From JAIBDK01 sp965261915 (lineage in GTDB: Bacteria > Pseudomonadota > Gammaproteobacteria > Arenicellales > Poriferihabitantaceae): a DNA stretch of 64,000 nt. The position numbers and the translations under genes are program-made. The notes beneath the pieces were generated by a model. That model saw nothing but the letters and a program-made list of their open reading frames with translations. It ran no database searches and was not told where the DNA came from. Position 1 is the first letter of the stretch. Each line of letters starts with the position of its first letter. Where the stretch lies: contig CBDHDW010000013.1 in assembly GCA_965261915.1 (NCBI GenBank), positions 248,001 to 312,000 on the forward strand, given 5' to 3'. Of this stretch, positions 17,696-26,974 are shown in pieces.

Positions 17696-19336
17696 TTAGC
17701 TTTGGAATTCAAATTCTGCACGGAAGGGATCAAGCGGAGTTCGGCCTAAAATAAAATCCGCCGCTTTGAGTGCCATCATTTGCGTTGGTGCATTCAAATT
17801 GCCGCTTACGATATCAGGCATGGCGGACGCATCGATTACGCGGAGATTTTCGATGCCATGGAGCCGCATTTCACCGTCGACAACCGCCATTTCATCATTT
17901 CCCATTCGACAGCTGCAGCTAGGATGGTAGTCAGTATTGGTTTCAGCACGAACGTATTCTGCGATTTCACGATCATTCTGAATCTCAATTCCAGGCTCCA
18001 GTTCTTTTCCTCGAAATTCGTCAAATGCAGGCTGAGAAATCAATTCGCGGATTCGCTTCACCGCTTCAACCATTTCATTGACATCAAAGTTATCTGACAA
18101 ATAATTAAAATGAGCGGCTGGGCGGTGGGCCGGATTTTTCGACAGCAATCTGATCTGTCCTCTGCTTCGAGGTCTGAGCTGATCGAGTTGAGCGGTAAAG
18201 CCCTGATAAAGCGTTGGTTTTCTGCCGTCGTATTGGCAATGGATGGGCGCGAAATGATACTGAAGGTTAGGGTACTCAACGTTTGAATATCCACGAATAT
18301 GCCCGCCCGCTTCCCATATATTGGAAGCAGCAAACCCTTTTCGTGTGAGCAGCCATTGGCAACCCAGCAGCAGCTTATGTATCGGATTACCGACATGTTG
18401 ATAGTTAACCGGTTTTTTCGACTCGTAAATGACTGAAACAGATAAATGATCCTGTAGATTTTGGCCGACGCCAGGCAGATGGTGTTTCGTAGAAATATCA
18501 AACTCGTTGAGGTGTTCTCTTGGGCCAATACCGGAGAGCATCAATAATTGCGGCGATTTGATCGCACCGGTGGAGACGATTACTTCTTTAGCGGCATGAG
18601 CCTGAAGCGATTTACGCCGTTGATTGAATGTGATTCCGGTGGCTTTTTCGTTGCTTAGATTGATTTTCTCAACCAGGGCGTGAGTCACCAATGTTAAATT
18701 TGGTCGATGAAGTGCAGGTCTCAAATGTGCTACCGCAGCGCTGGATCGACGGCCATTTTTGGTGGTGCTGTCTAGTCGGGCAACCCCTTCAGGCTTGCGG
18801 CCATTGGGGTCTTCAGTCGTTCCCTGCCCAGATTGCTCGCCGGCCTCCATGAACGCATCAAATAGAGGGTTATCAAGCTTTGCTCGAGATACGCCTAGCC
18901 TTCCGTTCTCTCCTCTCCAGTCACTTGCACCACGATCAGATGATTCACATTTTTTAAAGTAGGGCAGGCAGTGACTGAAAGACCAGTTGCGCAGATTGTA
19001 GTTGCTTGCCCAGTAATCATAATCCTGAGGATGTCCGCGCATATAGACCATTGAGTTTATCGAAGAAGAGCCGCCGATCACTTTACCTCGCGGTAGCATG
19101 ACCGCTCTCCCATTGAGTGCTTTTTCCGGCTCGCTGTCGTAATTCCAGTTGATACTGGGATCTTTATATACACTGTAAACGCCCGCTGGCATATGAATTA
19201 ACAACTTGTTATCCATTGGTCCTGCTTCAACAATAAGCACCTTGTTATTCGGCTCCTGGCTCAGTTCATTGGCAAGCACGCATCCTGCGGATCCCGCGCC
19301 TAAAATTATGTAGTCAAATTCGAGATTGTTTTTCAC
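17696..19336 (-). CDS. GMC-family flavoprotein oxidoreductase (choline dehydrogenase-like)
   Basis: An FAD-dependent alcohol or polyol dehydrogenase of 546 residues. The N-terminal dinucleotide-binding motif is YIILGAGSAGCVLANELS, followed by the GMC signatures PRGKVIGGSSSINSMVYMRG and STGAIKSPQLLMLSGIGP. The catalytic histidine region is TDYHPSCSCRMGND, and the C-terminal NLNAPTQMMALKAADFIL is characteristic. Substrate is not evident; the BetA/AlkJ branches use choline or aliphatic alcohols. A remnant of a second gene follows immediately. Confidence 0.9.
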   Translation of the reverse strand: MKNNLEFDYIILGAGSAGCVLANELSQEPNNKVLIVEAGPMDNKLLIHMPAGVYSVYKDPSINWNYDSEPEKALNGRAVMLPRGKVIGGSSSINSMVYMRGHPQDYDYWASNYNLRNWSFSHCLPYFKKCESSDRGASDWRGENGRLGVSRAKLDNPLFDAFMEAGEQSGQGTTEDPNGRKPEGVARLDSTTKNGRRSSAAVAHLRPALHRPNLTLVTHALVEKINLSNEKATGITFNQRRKSLQAHAAKEVIVSTGAIKSPQLLMLSGIGPREHLNEFDISTKHHLPGVGQNLQDHLSVSVIYESKKPVNYQHVGNPIHKLLLGCQWLLTRKGFAASNIWEAGGHIRGYSNVEYPNLQYHFAPIHCQYDGRKPTLYQGFTAQLDQLRPRSRGQIRLLSKNPAHRPAAHFNYLSDNFDVNEMVEAVKRIRELISQPAFDEFRGKELEPGIEIQNDREIAEYVRAETNTDYHPSCSCRMGNDEMAVVDGEMRLHGIENLRVIDASAMPDIVSGNLNAPTQMMALKAADFILGRTPLDPFRAEFEFQS

Positions 19337-19385
19337 TAAATCAGATTAACCTCAGTCGGGAAGATTAAACAAGTCAATCAGTGTA

Positions 19386-20054
19386 TTACGATACGGCTGC
19401 TTTTAAAATCAGCTCTTCAGCATCGTGTCTCGAGCCATTGACTGCCTTGCTGACTGGAAAAAACTCGAGTCGATTGACGTGCTGTTGTTTGGTTATAAGA
19501 TTAAATCGATTGGTACCATCGTTTAACCAGGCCTCGGCGTGGAATCTTTCCAGCAAGACTGGCATACGACCATGTATTTCTATCAATTCATCCTGAGATG
19601 GGTGGGTAATGATGGTGCACGAGAATACAGATTGATTGTCTTTTTGCCAGTAATCCCAAAGTCCTGCCATGACGAGTGGTTCGTCTGACCGCATTTTAAT
19701 AAAATAAGGTTGTTTGTTTCCTTTCGGGCCTTTCCATTCGTAATACCCTATCGCGGGTAACAGACAGGTTTGGGATTGCCTCCACGCGGTCTTAAAGGTC
19801 GGTTTTTCAGCCATGGTTTCTGATCGAGCGTTGAATGTAGCGTACTGGGTATTGGGCTCGCGGCTCCAGCTCGGTAGCAATCCCCAGCGCATGCCTTTGA
19901 CGTCAATTTTTTGCGTAACCCGGTTTTTTAACAGTACCGGGACGGTTTGAGTCGGTGCAACGTTATAACCAAGTTCATTGCTGCCGGGCCAGTCACCAAG
20001 AATGTCCGACCAGGATCCCCTCTCTTTTATATGATTTGCATATCGACCGCACAT
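19386..20054 (-). CDS. yedK: SOS response-associated peptidase (HMCES/YedK, SRAP family)
   Basis: SRAP proteins form a stable thiazolidine DNA-protein crosslink with abasic sites in single-stranded DNA through Cys2 and shield them. The start MCGRYA puts the catalytic cysteine at position 2, so ATG 20054 is the start, not an upstream frame extension. Other hallmarks are GYNVAPTQTVPVLL, MRWGLLPSWS, FNARSETMAEKPTF, the glutamate in GYYEWKG and the active-site histidine in EIHGRMPVLL. The length (222 residues) is normal. Confidence 0.92.
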   Translation of the reverse strand: MCGRYANHIKERGSWSDILGDWPGSNELGYNVAPTQTVPVLLKNRVTQKIDVKGMRWGLLPSWSREPNTQYATFNARSETMAEKPTFKTAWRQSQTCLLPAIGYYEWKGPKGNKQPYFIKMRSDEPLVMAGLWDYWQKDNQSVFSCTIITHPSQDELIEIHGRMPVLLERFHAEAWLNDGTNRFNLITKQQHVNRLEFFPVSKAVNGSRHDAEELILKAAVS

Positions 20055-20307
20055 AATTGTAAGTGCTCCAAGCACGGAAAGTCGTCATCTAATCGCTTTT
20101 CGAAACAGCCTGAGGTCCTATATTACCGAAATTTGGTTAATTTATCCGTGGTCTGATTTCCGGCAAATCAAAAAAACAATCACAGTCGAAGTCGTACAGG
20201 AAGAAATTTTCAGACTCCGATCCTGATATTTGATTTTCAGGAAATTGCCATTTTAAATTTGCACACGCTTTCAGGTAGTCCCTGTTTGGAGGGTATGCAA
20301 AAACTTA

Positions 20308-21339
20308 CCTAATTACCACTATAGATAAGTCGCTCTACCCCGTATATAATAACAGTCTATCTATTTAATTCATAAGGGGTATGTCATGGCGCGCAATAAG
20401 GTGCAATTCCAGAAAGGGGTTAGCTTGAACGATTTTATCAAACAGTACGGTACCGAAGACCAATGCTTCGATGCGCTTTATGCTTGGCGGTGGCCCAAAG
20501 GGTTCCAGTGTCCGGCCTGTGGTCACGACAAGTGCTGCCAGTTGACCATCCGTAAACTTCAGCAGTGCAATCGCTGCAATCGCCAGACTTCACTGACGGC
20601 TGGAACGATCTTTGAATCCACCAAACTACCGCTCACGCTATGGTTCCAGGGTATCTATCTGATCACACAGGACAAGAAAGGCATCTCGGCCATGAAACTG
20701 CATCGTCACCTGGGTATTTCCTACAATGCCGCATGGCGGATGAAGCACAAGCTTATGCAGGTGATGATGGAGCGGGATCACAATAACAAACTATCCGGGT
20801 TGATTGAATTGGATGATGCCTACCTGGGCGGCGAGCGTACCGGGTGCAAGCCGGGACGCGGTGCTGCCGGTAAGACGCCTTTTGTAGCGGCGGTGGAGAC
20901 CACGGCCGATCATTGCCCTGTTCGGGTTAAGTTGTCGGTCGTAAAGGGTTTCCGCACAGAAGCGATTAAGTCATGGAGTCAGCAACATCTGACCGAGGGC
21001 AGTACTGTTATCTCCGATGGTTTGGCGTGCTTTAATGCCGTTGTCGAGGCAGGTTGCTTGCATGACAAGATGGTGTGCGGCGGTGGCAGAGCGTCTGTCG
21101 AAAAACCTGAGTTCTATTGGGTCAATACGATTCTGGGTAACTTAAAGAGTTCATTACGCAGTACCTATCATGCTATTCGACCTAAATATGCTCAGCGATA
21201 CTTGTCGGAATTTCAGTATCGTTTCAATCGTCGTTTTGATTTGAACGACCTCATTCCCAGGCTTGCTTGCGCGGCACTCAGAACGCCACCGATGCCGGAA
21301 AACTTGCTGAAGATAGGCTTGGGTTAGATGGTAATTAGG
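20308..21339 (+). mobile_element. IS1595-family insertion sequence, copy 1 (1032 bp)
   Basis: The element begins CCTAATTACCA and ends with its inverse TGGTAATTAGG. It is flanked by an 8-bp target duplication AAAACTTA at 20300-20307 and 21340-21347, as expected for IS1595. It carries one intact transposase. A second 1032-bp copy in opposite orientation lies at 37032-38063. Confidence 0.95.
20386..21327 (+). CDS. IS1595-family transposase (copy 1)
   Basis: A protein of 313 residues with the N-terminal zinc-ribbon CPACGHDKCCQL...CNRCNRQTS (about residues 46-66) and an ISXO2-like DDE domain beginning with GLIELDDAYLGGERTG. A strong GGGG ribosome-binding site precedes the ATG. It is intact, and differs from the copy at 37044 by one residue (Ala versus Gly in GGGRASVEKP). 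The element appears recently active in this genome. Confidence 0.95.
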   Translation: MARNKVQFQKGVSLNDFIKQYGTEDQCFDALYAWRWPKGFQCPACGHDKCCQLTIRKLQQCNRCNRQTSLTAGTIFESTKLPLTLWFQGIYLITQDKKGISAMKLHRHLGISYNAAWRMKHKLMQVMMERDHNNKLSGLIELDDAYLGGERTGCKPGRGAAGKTPFVAAVETTADHCPVRVKLSVVKGFRTEAIKSWSQQHLTEGSTVISDGLACFNAVVEAGCLHDKMVCGGGRASVEKPEFYWVNTILGNLKSSLRSTYHAIRPKYAQRYLSEFQYRFNRRFDLNDLIPRLACAALRTPPMPENLLKIGLG

Positions 21340-21364
21340 AAAACTTAATATTCGTCGTTCCTGC

Positions 21365-21500
21365 GAAATTTGTCATTCCCGCAACACTTGTCATTCCCGC
21401 GAAAGCGGAAACCCAGCAAAACAGCCAAACCCGCAAGGGTTTTCCACATGTAACACGAGCCGACGAGGGTTTCTTGCACAGTCTCTTTGGAGGGTATGCG
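21365..21500. repeat. composite palindromic repeat region
   Basis: Contains an imperfect palindrome near 21393-21412 (ATTCCCGCGAAAGCGGAA), the hairpin AACCCGCAAGGGTT near 21430, and a segment ending TTGCACAGTCTCTTTGGAG. The same modules recur at 53.4, 54.6 and 58.3-58.6 kb, so this is a dispersed REP-like family. Between 21500 and 21706 I see no gene. Confidence 0.7.
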
Positions 21501-21706
21501 AACACCAGCTGACAAAGTGGCCGCGAAGGCTTGATTCTGACGGAGTTCAAGTTGTGGCGATGGGGAGGCAAGAACGCCGATGGAAACGCTCATCGACGGT
21601 AAATCAATCCGGATGGAAAAGTGTGTGAATTAAACTTAACCTGACAGTCGGTTACTGAAAAACCGGTAACGGTCAGATTGGGTCTGAACTTCTACACATT
21701 ACACAA

Positions 21707-21966
21707 CTACCCTCTATAAACTTCTCGTCTATGTTTTACTTTAATAACCAGAACATGAAACTTTACATCATCTCTTGAACACAAAGTCTATAATCCCCCA
21801 CCCTGAACTTATAAAGCCCCGCCTTATTTCCAGCTAAAGGAATTAAATATTCTTTTGGATTTACAGAAAGTTTTTCGTCAATCGCCTTTGTAAATCTTTC
21901 CTGAACTTCACGACTTAGCTTATAAAACTGTTTTTTAGCTTTTTGCTCAAATGCTATTTTGTACAT
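21707..21966 (-). pseudogene. RelE/ParE-family toxin, frameshifted
   Basis: From ATG 21966 the frame reads MYKIAFEQKAKKQFYKLS and on to FRVGDYRLCVQEMM, stopping at 21763. A frame shift near 21785 restores the usual end RDDVKFHVLVIKVKHRREVYRG-like text, stopping with TAG at 21707-21709. So a complete RelE-type mRNA interferase of about 86 residues has been broken by one indel near the conserved GDYR motif. The IS1380 element sits 15-20 bases upstream of its start, where an antitoxin gene would be expected; no antitoxin is visible on either side. Confidence 0.78.
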
Positions 21967-21986
21967 TCAAAAGGTTTATCTTATAA

Positions 21987-23648
21987 CCCCAATCCCCAGA
22001 TAGAAATCTCTTAAACGCAGGAAGCCTTGGCTGTATAATGGTTTGCTCTTAAACCCACCATCACCCAATGGGTGCACAGCTCAAGGCTGATGACTATTCT
22101 ACCCTACAAACTCGATACAACGAACGATTTACTCACCTCTCGTGCCGGTTTATTGGCGATTGCTCAACTAATGGACTCCCTGAACCTGTCTGAGCGAATC
22201 GACAAGCACTTCCCCCAGCCTAAAAGCAATCGTGGGTATAAGCCCTCGGAGTTCATCAAGCCCCTCATCCTGATGCAGCATGAAGGCAGTTTTCACCTGG
22301 ATGAGGTTCGCAACCTTCAGGATGATGAAGCACTGCGCACCGTGCTGGATCTCAAGAAACTTCCCCAGGCGACCACGATTGGAGATTGGCTCAGGCGAAT
22401 GGGAAGCCAGCCGCAAATCCAGGCTGCCTGGGTAAAGGTGAATAAAGCCTTATTGAAGGTAGCCTTGCATCGCTGTAAGGAAGTCACACTGGACATTGAT
22501 GCCACTGAAATTGTTGCCCATAAAGCGGGTGCACGGTGGACTTACAACAAGAACAAGGGCTTTATGCCGATGGTCGGGCATATTGCGGAAACCGGGCAGA
22601 TCGTGGCCGTGGATTTCCGTCAAGGCAATGTGCCGCCAGCGAAAGATAATAAGCCGTTTATCCAGCAATGCCAGCAGTCGCTCCCGGAAGACTGTACCGT
22701 GAAGGCGTTGCGTATTGATGCCGCCGGCTACCAAACAAAAGTCATTGAGTATTGTGATAAGCAGGGTATCGAGTATGCCATTCGCGCCAAGACCAGCGCC
22801 GCACTGCGCGCGCAGATAGCAGCGGCAAGCGCTTCGGACTGGCAGCCTTTGCTGGATAAAAAAGGCAAAGCGGTCAATGGTCAGGATACCTACCGCACCA
22901 GTTTCTGCATCGGTGAGTATGAAAAACCCTTCACCCTTATCATTCAGAGAACAGCCGTTACCGGCCAGGCGAGTCTGGATTTAGATTCATCAGATAATTC
23001 AGAAGATAGCTCAGAAAACAGTTCAGAGGAAATAAACTCAGGTGCTTATATTTATCGTGCGATTGCCACTAATCGGGATAGCCTTAGCGATAGCGAGATT
23101 GTCCACTGGTACAACCAGCGTGGCGAGGACAGCGAGAACCGAATCAAGGAACTGAAACGAGATTTTGGTGGCGACACCCTGCCGTGTTCAGATTTTGCTG
23201 CCAATGTGCTGTACTTTTTAATCTCCGCACTCTCCTACAATCTATGTGCCCTCATGCGTCCTCTGCTGCCGGTGGAGTTGTCCCGGCACCGTGCGATAAC
23301 TCTGCGCTGGCGTCTGTACGCCATAGCGGCAAAAGTGGTCAGGACGGGACGTCAACTCTTGGTAAAAATGCGGGAAAACCACCGACTACTACTGGAACGA
23401 GTGCTGCTGGCACTGAAGGAGTTTGAAGCGCCGCCCATTTAACCCGACATAGAACAAGAATAACGGCTTCTGCAGGACAGGTGCGTCAAAAATAGCCGAT
23501 TTAGCACTGATAATGCACCGAACAGCGGTTTTTGAGTAAACCTCTCGGCACTAGCTACCATAATTTGCTGTAATGGCCAGCCACAAGGCTTGAAAGAGGG
23601 ATTCACCGAGCCTTGAAGCGCTGATGCTACTCTATCTGGGGATTTGGG
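21987..23648 (+). mobile_element. IS1380-family insertion sequence (1662 bp)
   Basis: Terminal inverted repeats CCCCAATCCCCAGATAGA (left) and its counterpart TCTATCTGGGGATTTGGG (right) bound the element. A 5-bp duplication TATAA lies at 21982-21986 and 23649-23653. About 200 bases of non-coding sequence follow the transposase inside the right end. Confidence 0.88.
22090..23442 (+). CDS. IS1380-family transposase
   Basis: A DDE transposase of about 450 residues. LLTSRAGLLAIAQLMDSLNL near the start, the first catalytic aspartate region VTLDIDATEIVAHKAG, and the C-terminal HWYNQRGEDSENRIKELKRD (Y(x)2R-E-K signature) are typical of IS1380/IS4-group enzymes. Near residue 305 there is a low-complexity insert very rich in serine, aspartate and glutamate. 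ATG 22090 is preferred to an upstream GTG at 22072. The frame is intact. Confidence 0.9.
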   Translation: MTILPYKLDTTNDLLTSRAGLLAIAQLMDSLNLSERIDKHFPQPKSNRGYKPSEFIKPLILMQHEGSFHLDEVRNLQDDEALRTVLDLKKLPQATTIGDWLRRMGSQPQIQAAWVKVNKALLKVALHRCKEVTLDIDATEIVAHKAGARWTYNKNKGFMPMVGHIAETGQIVAVDFRQGNVPPAKDNKPFIQQCQQSLPEDCTVKALRIDAAGYQTKVIEYCDKQGIEYAIRAKTSAALRAQIAAASASDWQPLLDKKGKAVNGQDTYRTSFCIGEYEKPFTLIIQRTAVTGQASLDLDSSDNSEDSSENSSEEINSGAYIYRAIATNRDSLSDSEIVHWYNQRGEDSENRIKELKRDFGGDTLPCSDFAANVLYFLISALSYNLCALMRPLLPVELSRHRAITLRWRLYAIAAKVVRTGRQLLVKMRENHRLLLERVLLALKEFEAPPI

Positions 23649-23882
23649 TATAAATTGAGACTTTTGTATAAATCCACAAAACACTCGGCGCAACTCACAA
23701 ACAACGTGATTTTTTATAAACTTGCCTCATTTTTTCGCCCATATTCTCTCAATCATTAATACGACACCAAAAAAGCCGCTATTTCGGCACTTTCAACCGC
23801 TTTTAGTGGGTTTTAATCTGTTTTATTGCCCATTTAGGCACAACTCTCCTGTAAACGTTGCAGTTGTTTGAAAATATTCATC

Positions 23883-24197
23883 CTAAGTTTTAAGATTATG
23901 GCTCATGGCAATCAGCTGTGCGCGGGTTTTGTTTCTCACTAACCCCAGGTATCCTGCCTTGCCTAATCCGTGATGCAGTTTGAGCAAACCAAAGGTACGT
24001 TCAACCACATAGCGGACACTGGAATATATTTTATTCTGGGCTTTTTGTTGCGCCGTTAATGGCGTGTTGCGATAAGCCCGGTGCAGGATTCTATTGTTTT
24101 CTTTACCCAGTTTCTCGTCATTGTCTTTGTTGGCACTTGTGCCCTGTGGGTATAAGCACTGTCTGCATAAACTTGTCCGTGCCTATCGTCTAACAGA
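23883..24197 (-). pseudogene. C-terminal remnant of an IS5-family transposase
   Basis: Reading leftward from the IS66 boundary, DDRHGQVYADSAYTHRAQVP appears in one frame. After a frameshift near 24110 the other frame gives AYRNTPLTAQQKAQNK and RYVVERTFGLLKLHHGLGKA, ending MSHNLKT at TAG 23883. These are the C-terminal third of an IS5-type DDE transposase, including the catalytic glutamate in VVERTFG. The 5-prime part is missing where IS66 begins. The 230 bases to the left (23649-23882) hold no gene; part is likely the old IS5 end. Confidence 0.82.
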
Positions 24198-24216
24198 GTA
24201 ACTGCCCAGGTTGTTT

Positions 24217-25653
24217 TTAAGCGTATTTCAGTGTTGCAATAATCTGATCGGCAGGCATCATCAGTGTTTCGATGATGTTCCATCCTTGTTTTCTGGCCGT
24301 TGTGATGACGCTGCGCAGGGTGGCAAAATCCTCTGCCCCTTGTTCAGACCTGAACCCTCCCGATATTTTCTGGCGTAACTTCATCATCCGCAGGTCGCGT
24401 TCAGCTTCGTTGTTTGTGAAGGGTACGTCGGGATCTGTCAGAAAGCGCAGGGTGCCTTCCTTGTGATCGCGCAATCGTAAAGCCAGATTATGTCCTGTCC
24501 GTCGCTTCTTGCGCCCCCGTCTTCCGGGTTTTGGCGGCACGAGTGGAGGCAATTCCTCATGGAAATCCAATGCTGCGGTGATGATCCTGTCGTATCGCCG
24601 ATTGATAAGCGCAACAAGCGGCGTTGAAACCGCCACGCCCTTATCCCGCGCGGCCTGTGTGACATGGTGCGCACGCCGCAGTAGCCTTTGCATCTGACCA
24701 GCCCAATCTTCCTGTTCTATTTCGACCAACGCTTGCAGTTCCCGTAAATGGTGTGCATTGCACAACGCATGGGTAACACCATCCAGCGTGAAGTAGGGCT
24801 GCCAATGATCATGCACGATACAGCCCGTGAGATTGGATAACAGATTACCGCGTTTGCTGCTGACCCGGTAGAAAGCCAGAAGCGGTGTACAGGCAACGTG
24901 AAGCCATTGCAGGCACCCCGTAATCCGGAAACCCGTCTCGTCAAGATGTTTGACGTGGACCTGTTGGGCGATCACATCCTGCAGGTGAGAAGCAACCCCC
25001 TTGAGCCGCTCTGATGCTTTGCGGTTCATGGCGGCCACAGTGGCAGGAACCAAAGGGGCATTGAACAAATCGGCCATTATTTGCGCCAGTCTGTCTTCCG
25101 GCAGGAAATGGGCGCATTGGAGATATGTTGCCACTCCGGCGATGCGTGGCCCGTACTGCACGGGTGCCTTTACTTCCAGAGGAAACGCCGCCCTGGTTGT
25201 TTCCCCACAGTGGCCGCAAAGGCAGACATGTGCCCTGTGTTCCGTTGTCACCAGGGGTTGTGGCTCGGGCAGGTCAAACACCTGTCGTGCGGCGTAATCC
25301 TCTGCCATTGATGGCGACAGCGGTGTGCCACATTGCCCGCAGACAGAAGGAAAGTGATCTTCAACATGATCGGGATCTGCCGTTTGGCACAGGGTGCTTC
25401 CCTTGTGGCCTTTCTGCCCGCCTGACTTTTTACCGGATTTTCTCCGCAGACTTTTGGTTCTGGGTTCAGCCTTGGGCTTCTTTAGGCCGTCGCTTGAAGG
25501 CGGCTTGCTACTGTTGCTGCTGTTCAAGCTGAGGCGACGCTCAAGGTCTTCAATGCGAGCCACAAGCAGGGCTATCGTTTGTGCATTCTTCTGCTTCAGC
25601 TCTTCATAAGCCTCAACGGAAACATAACCTTTGGGTGCGTTTGAAAAAATCAT
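24217..25653 (-). CDS. IS66-family transposase (TnpC)
   Basis: A protein of 478 residues. The N-terminal coiled coil (about residues 13-45) leads to SLNSSNSSKPPSSDGLKKP, the classical IS66 leader. A zinc-binding region follows, with CGQCGTPL near residue 110 and CLCGHCGET near 150. The DDE core has HLDETGFRI near 237, and the C-terminal FTNNEAERDLRMMKLRQKIS carries the catalytic glutamate region. The frame is intact. Confidence 0.94.
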   Translation of the reverse strand: MIFSNAPKGYVSVEAYEELKQKNAQTIALLVARIEDLERRLSLNSSNSSKPPSSDGLKKPKAEPRTKSLRRKSGKKSGGQKGHKGSTLCQTADPDHVEDHFPSVCGQCGTPLSPSMAEDYAARQVFDLPEPQPLVTTEHRAHVCLCGHCGETTRAAFPLEVKAPVQYGPRIAGVATYLQCAHFLPEDRLAQIMADLFNAPLVPATVAAMNRKASERLKGVASHLQDVIAQQVHVKHLDETGFRITGCLQWLHVACTPLLAFYRVSSKRGNLLSNLTGCIVHDHWQPYFTLDGVTHALCNAHHLRELQALVEIEQEDWAGQMQRLLRRAHHVTQAARDKGVAVSTPLVALINRRYDRIITAALDFHEELPPLVPPKPGRRGRKKRRTGHNLALRLRDHKEGTLRFLTDPDVPFTNNEAERDLRMMKLRQKISGGFRSEQGAEDFATLRSVITTARKQGWNIIETLMMPADQIIATLKYA

Positions 25654-25686
25654 AATCTTAATGAATCACATCGGGATTCCTCAGGC

Positions 25687-25714
25687 AAGAGAATTATTCC
25701 AAGAGAATTATTCC
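25687..25714. repeat. 14-bp tandem duplication inside the IS66 right end
   Basis: AAGAGAATTATTCC occurs twice in direct tandem, between the transposase start and the right inverted repeat of IS66. It is one of several short tandem duplications in the window. Confidence 0.8.
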
Positions 25715-25735
25715 TTAGGGTACCTGGGCAGTTAC

Positions 25736-26229
25736 CTATTATCTGGAAAAGAAAATCCTCGTTCCAGGCTGCGACGTGAGGTTTTACCCGCTATCGCCAC
25801 GACCCCGGCTAAGGGTGCTGTTTAAGGTGGCGATCCAATCCATAAAGCAGGCCTGACAATGATGCGCATCCAGTGTGGCATAGCTGTTTCCCGGTTGATC
25901 ATGTGAGGGTGTTCCGCCCGAAAATGGCAAGAATTTCCGTAAAAAGGCCAGTTTCTTTGTCCCAAACGCAGAAATAGCAACCCAGTCATTCGCCCCAGAC
26001 AACACAGGCCATAACGTCAAAAGCAAAATCTCGGTCAAAGGCTAAAGCAGCTTTGTTTGTTGTCGTGGGTCAGATAAAGTTGAAAAATACGTAAGAAAAT
26101 CAAGGGCGTGGCTGTCGGCTGCGTCAGTATTTGACATGCAAGGTGAACTCATTAAAATCTGAAAGATCACGCATCGAATCAACCCTTACCTCATTTGTCG
26201 CCTGCTAATTTATTCATGCGATTGCCCTG
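25736..26229 (-). pseudogene. N-terminal remnant of an ISAs1-family element
   Basis: An ATG at 26137 opens a frame that reads FLTYFSTLSDPRQQTKLL, then a TAG, then PLTEILLLTLWPVLSGAND and FGTKKLAFLRKFLPFSGGTP. After a further frameshift it gives VVAIAGKTSRRS and runs into IS66. These are the N-terminal third of ISAs1 transposases, including the block around the first catalytic aspartate (here GKT preceded by Ala instead of Asp). The element end CAGGGCAATCGC lies at 26229, directly against the glyA remnant. One stop, one frameshift and a truncation make it dead. Confidence 0.8.
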
Positions 26230-26974
26230 TGAACCGCCGGTTCAGCTTACCCAAGGGAAATAGATTTCAAGCAACTGAGTCGCATTTCGAAAACAGTCGG
26301 GGCGCTTTTTCTTGTTGATATGGCACATATTGCCGGTTTGGTTGCTGCCGGAGTACACGACAATCCGGTGCCTTATGCAGATATGGTGACATGTACGACA
26401 ACGAAAACTTTGCGCGGTCATTAGAGGTGGATTAATCCTTTCCAGCGACCAGACATGGCAAAAAAAATTGCAATCTGCCATCTTCCCCGGTGTTCAGGGT
26501 AGTTTGTATACCCAGATTATTGCAGCGAAAGCGGTCTGTCTTGGAGAAGCGTTAACCGATGAGTTCAAAGCCTACGGCCAAAACGTACTAAACAATGCTC
26601 GAGCGCTTGTTAATTCAATGATGCAGAATAACATCGATGTGGTAAGCGGCGGTACTGATACGCATATGGTTTTGCTGGACATTTCACGAAAGTCTATCAA
26701 AGGACAACAACTGCAGGATGTGCTGGAGCAAATTAATATTACTACAAACAAAAACCCGATTCCCTTCGATTCGGTAAAACCGTCCGAATGGAAGGGGCTT
26801 TGTCTCAGGGTTGCAGCCGCGACAACAAGAGGTTTGGATGAAAAAGACTTTGTATCGTTAGGGCGGATTATTTCAGCTGTCATCGAAGACCTGGGAAATC
26901 AAAATAGCTATTCTCAATCCGGTTGCCGAGAGGCTATCGAGAAAATCTGCCGACAATATCCAATTTATTCCTGA
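26230..26974 (+). pseudogene. glyA: serine hydroxymethyltransferase, 5-prime truncated and frameshifted
   Basis: Reading rightward from the ISAs1 end, AGSAYPREIDFKQLSRISKT leads to VDMAHIAGLVAAGVHDNPVP and TTTKTLRG, which carries the PLP lysine. A one-base frameshift near 26420 then gives RGGLILSSDQTWQKKLQSAI and FPGVQGSL, and the frame continues to 26974 through VSGGTDTHMVLLDI and TTRGLDEKDF. These are the central and C-terminal blocks of GlyA. The first half is missing, apparently because ISAs1 inserted and was later truncated. The residual C-terminal frame (from 26468) is open for 168 codons but lacks the active-site lysine. Its end overlaps the cobN end convergently by 10 bases. Confidence 0.85.

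Larger units (their letters stand above)
24198..25735 (-). mobile_element. IS66-family insertion sequence (1538 bp)
   Basis: Perfect 14-bp inverted ends GTAACTGCCCAGGT / ACCTGGGCAGTTAC bound the element. The adjoining 8-mers CTAACAGA and CTATTATC do not match, so no target duplication remains. The left flank is an IS5 remnant and the right flank an ISAs1 remnant, which suggests adjacent deletion or recombination after insertion. The interior is visibly more GC-rich than the surroundings. Only the transposase gene is present (no tnpA/tnpB accessory genes). Confidence 0.88.

Noticed and set aside
21345..21593. An 82-codon minus-strand open frame ending in a LGFRFRGND-type text
   Set aside because: It is a translation of the palindromic repeat region; the same text appears wherever this repeat is read through, and no start signal supports it.
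24941..25532. Several long open frames opposite the IS66 transposase
   Set aside because: They arise from the high GC content of the IS66 gene; none has family similarity or a ribosome-binding site.
26468..26974. A functional 168-residue aminotransferase-like protein
   Set aside because: It is the C-terminal part of glyA without the PLP lysine, continuous with broken upstream glyA sequence in another frame.
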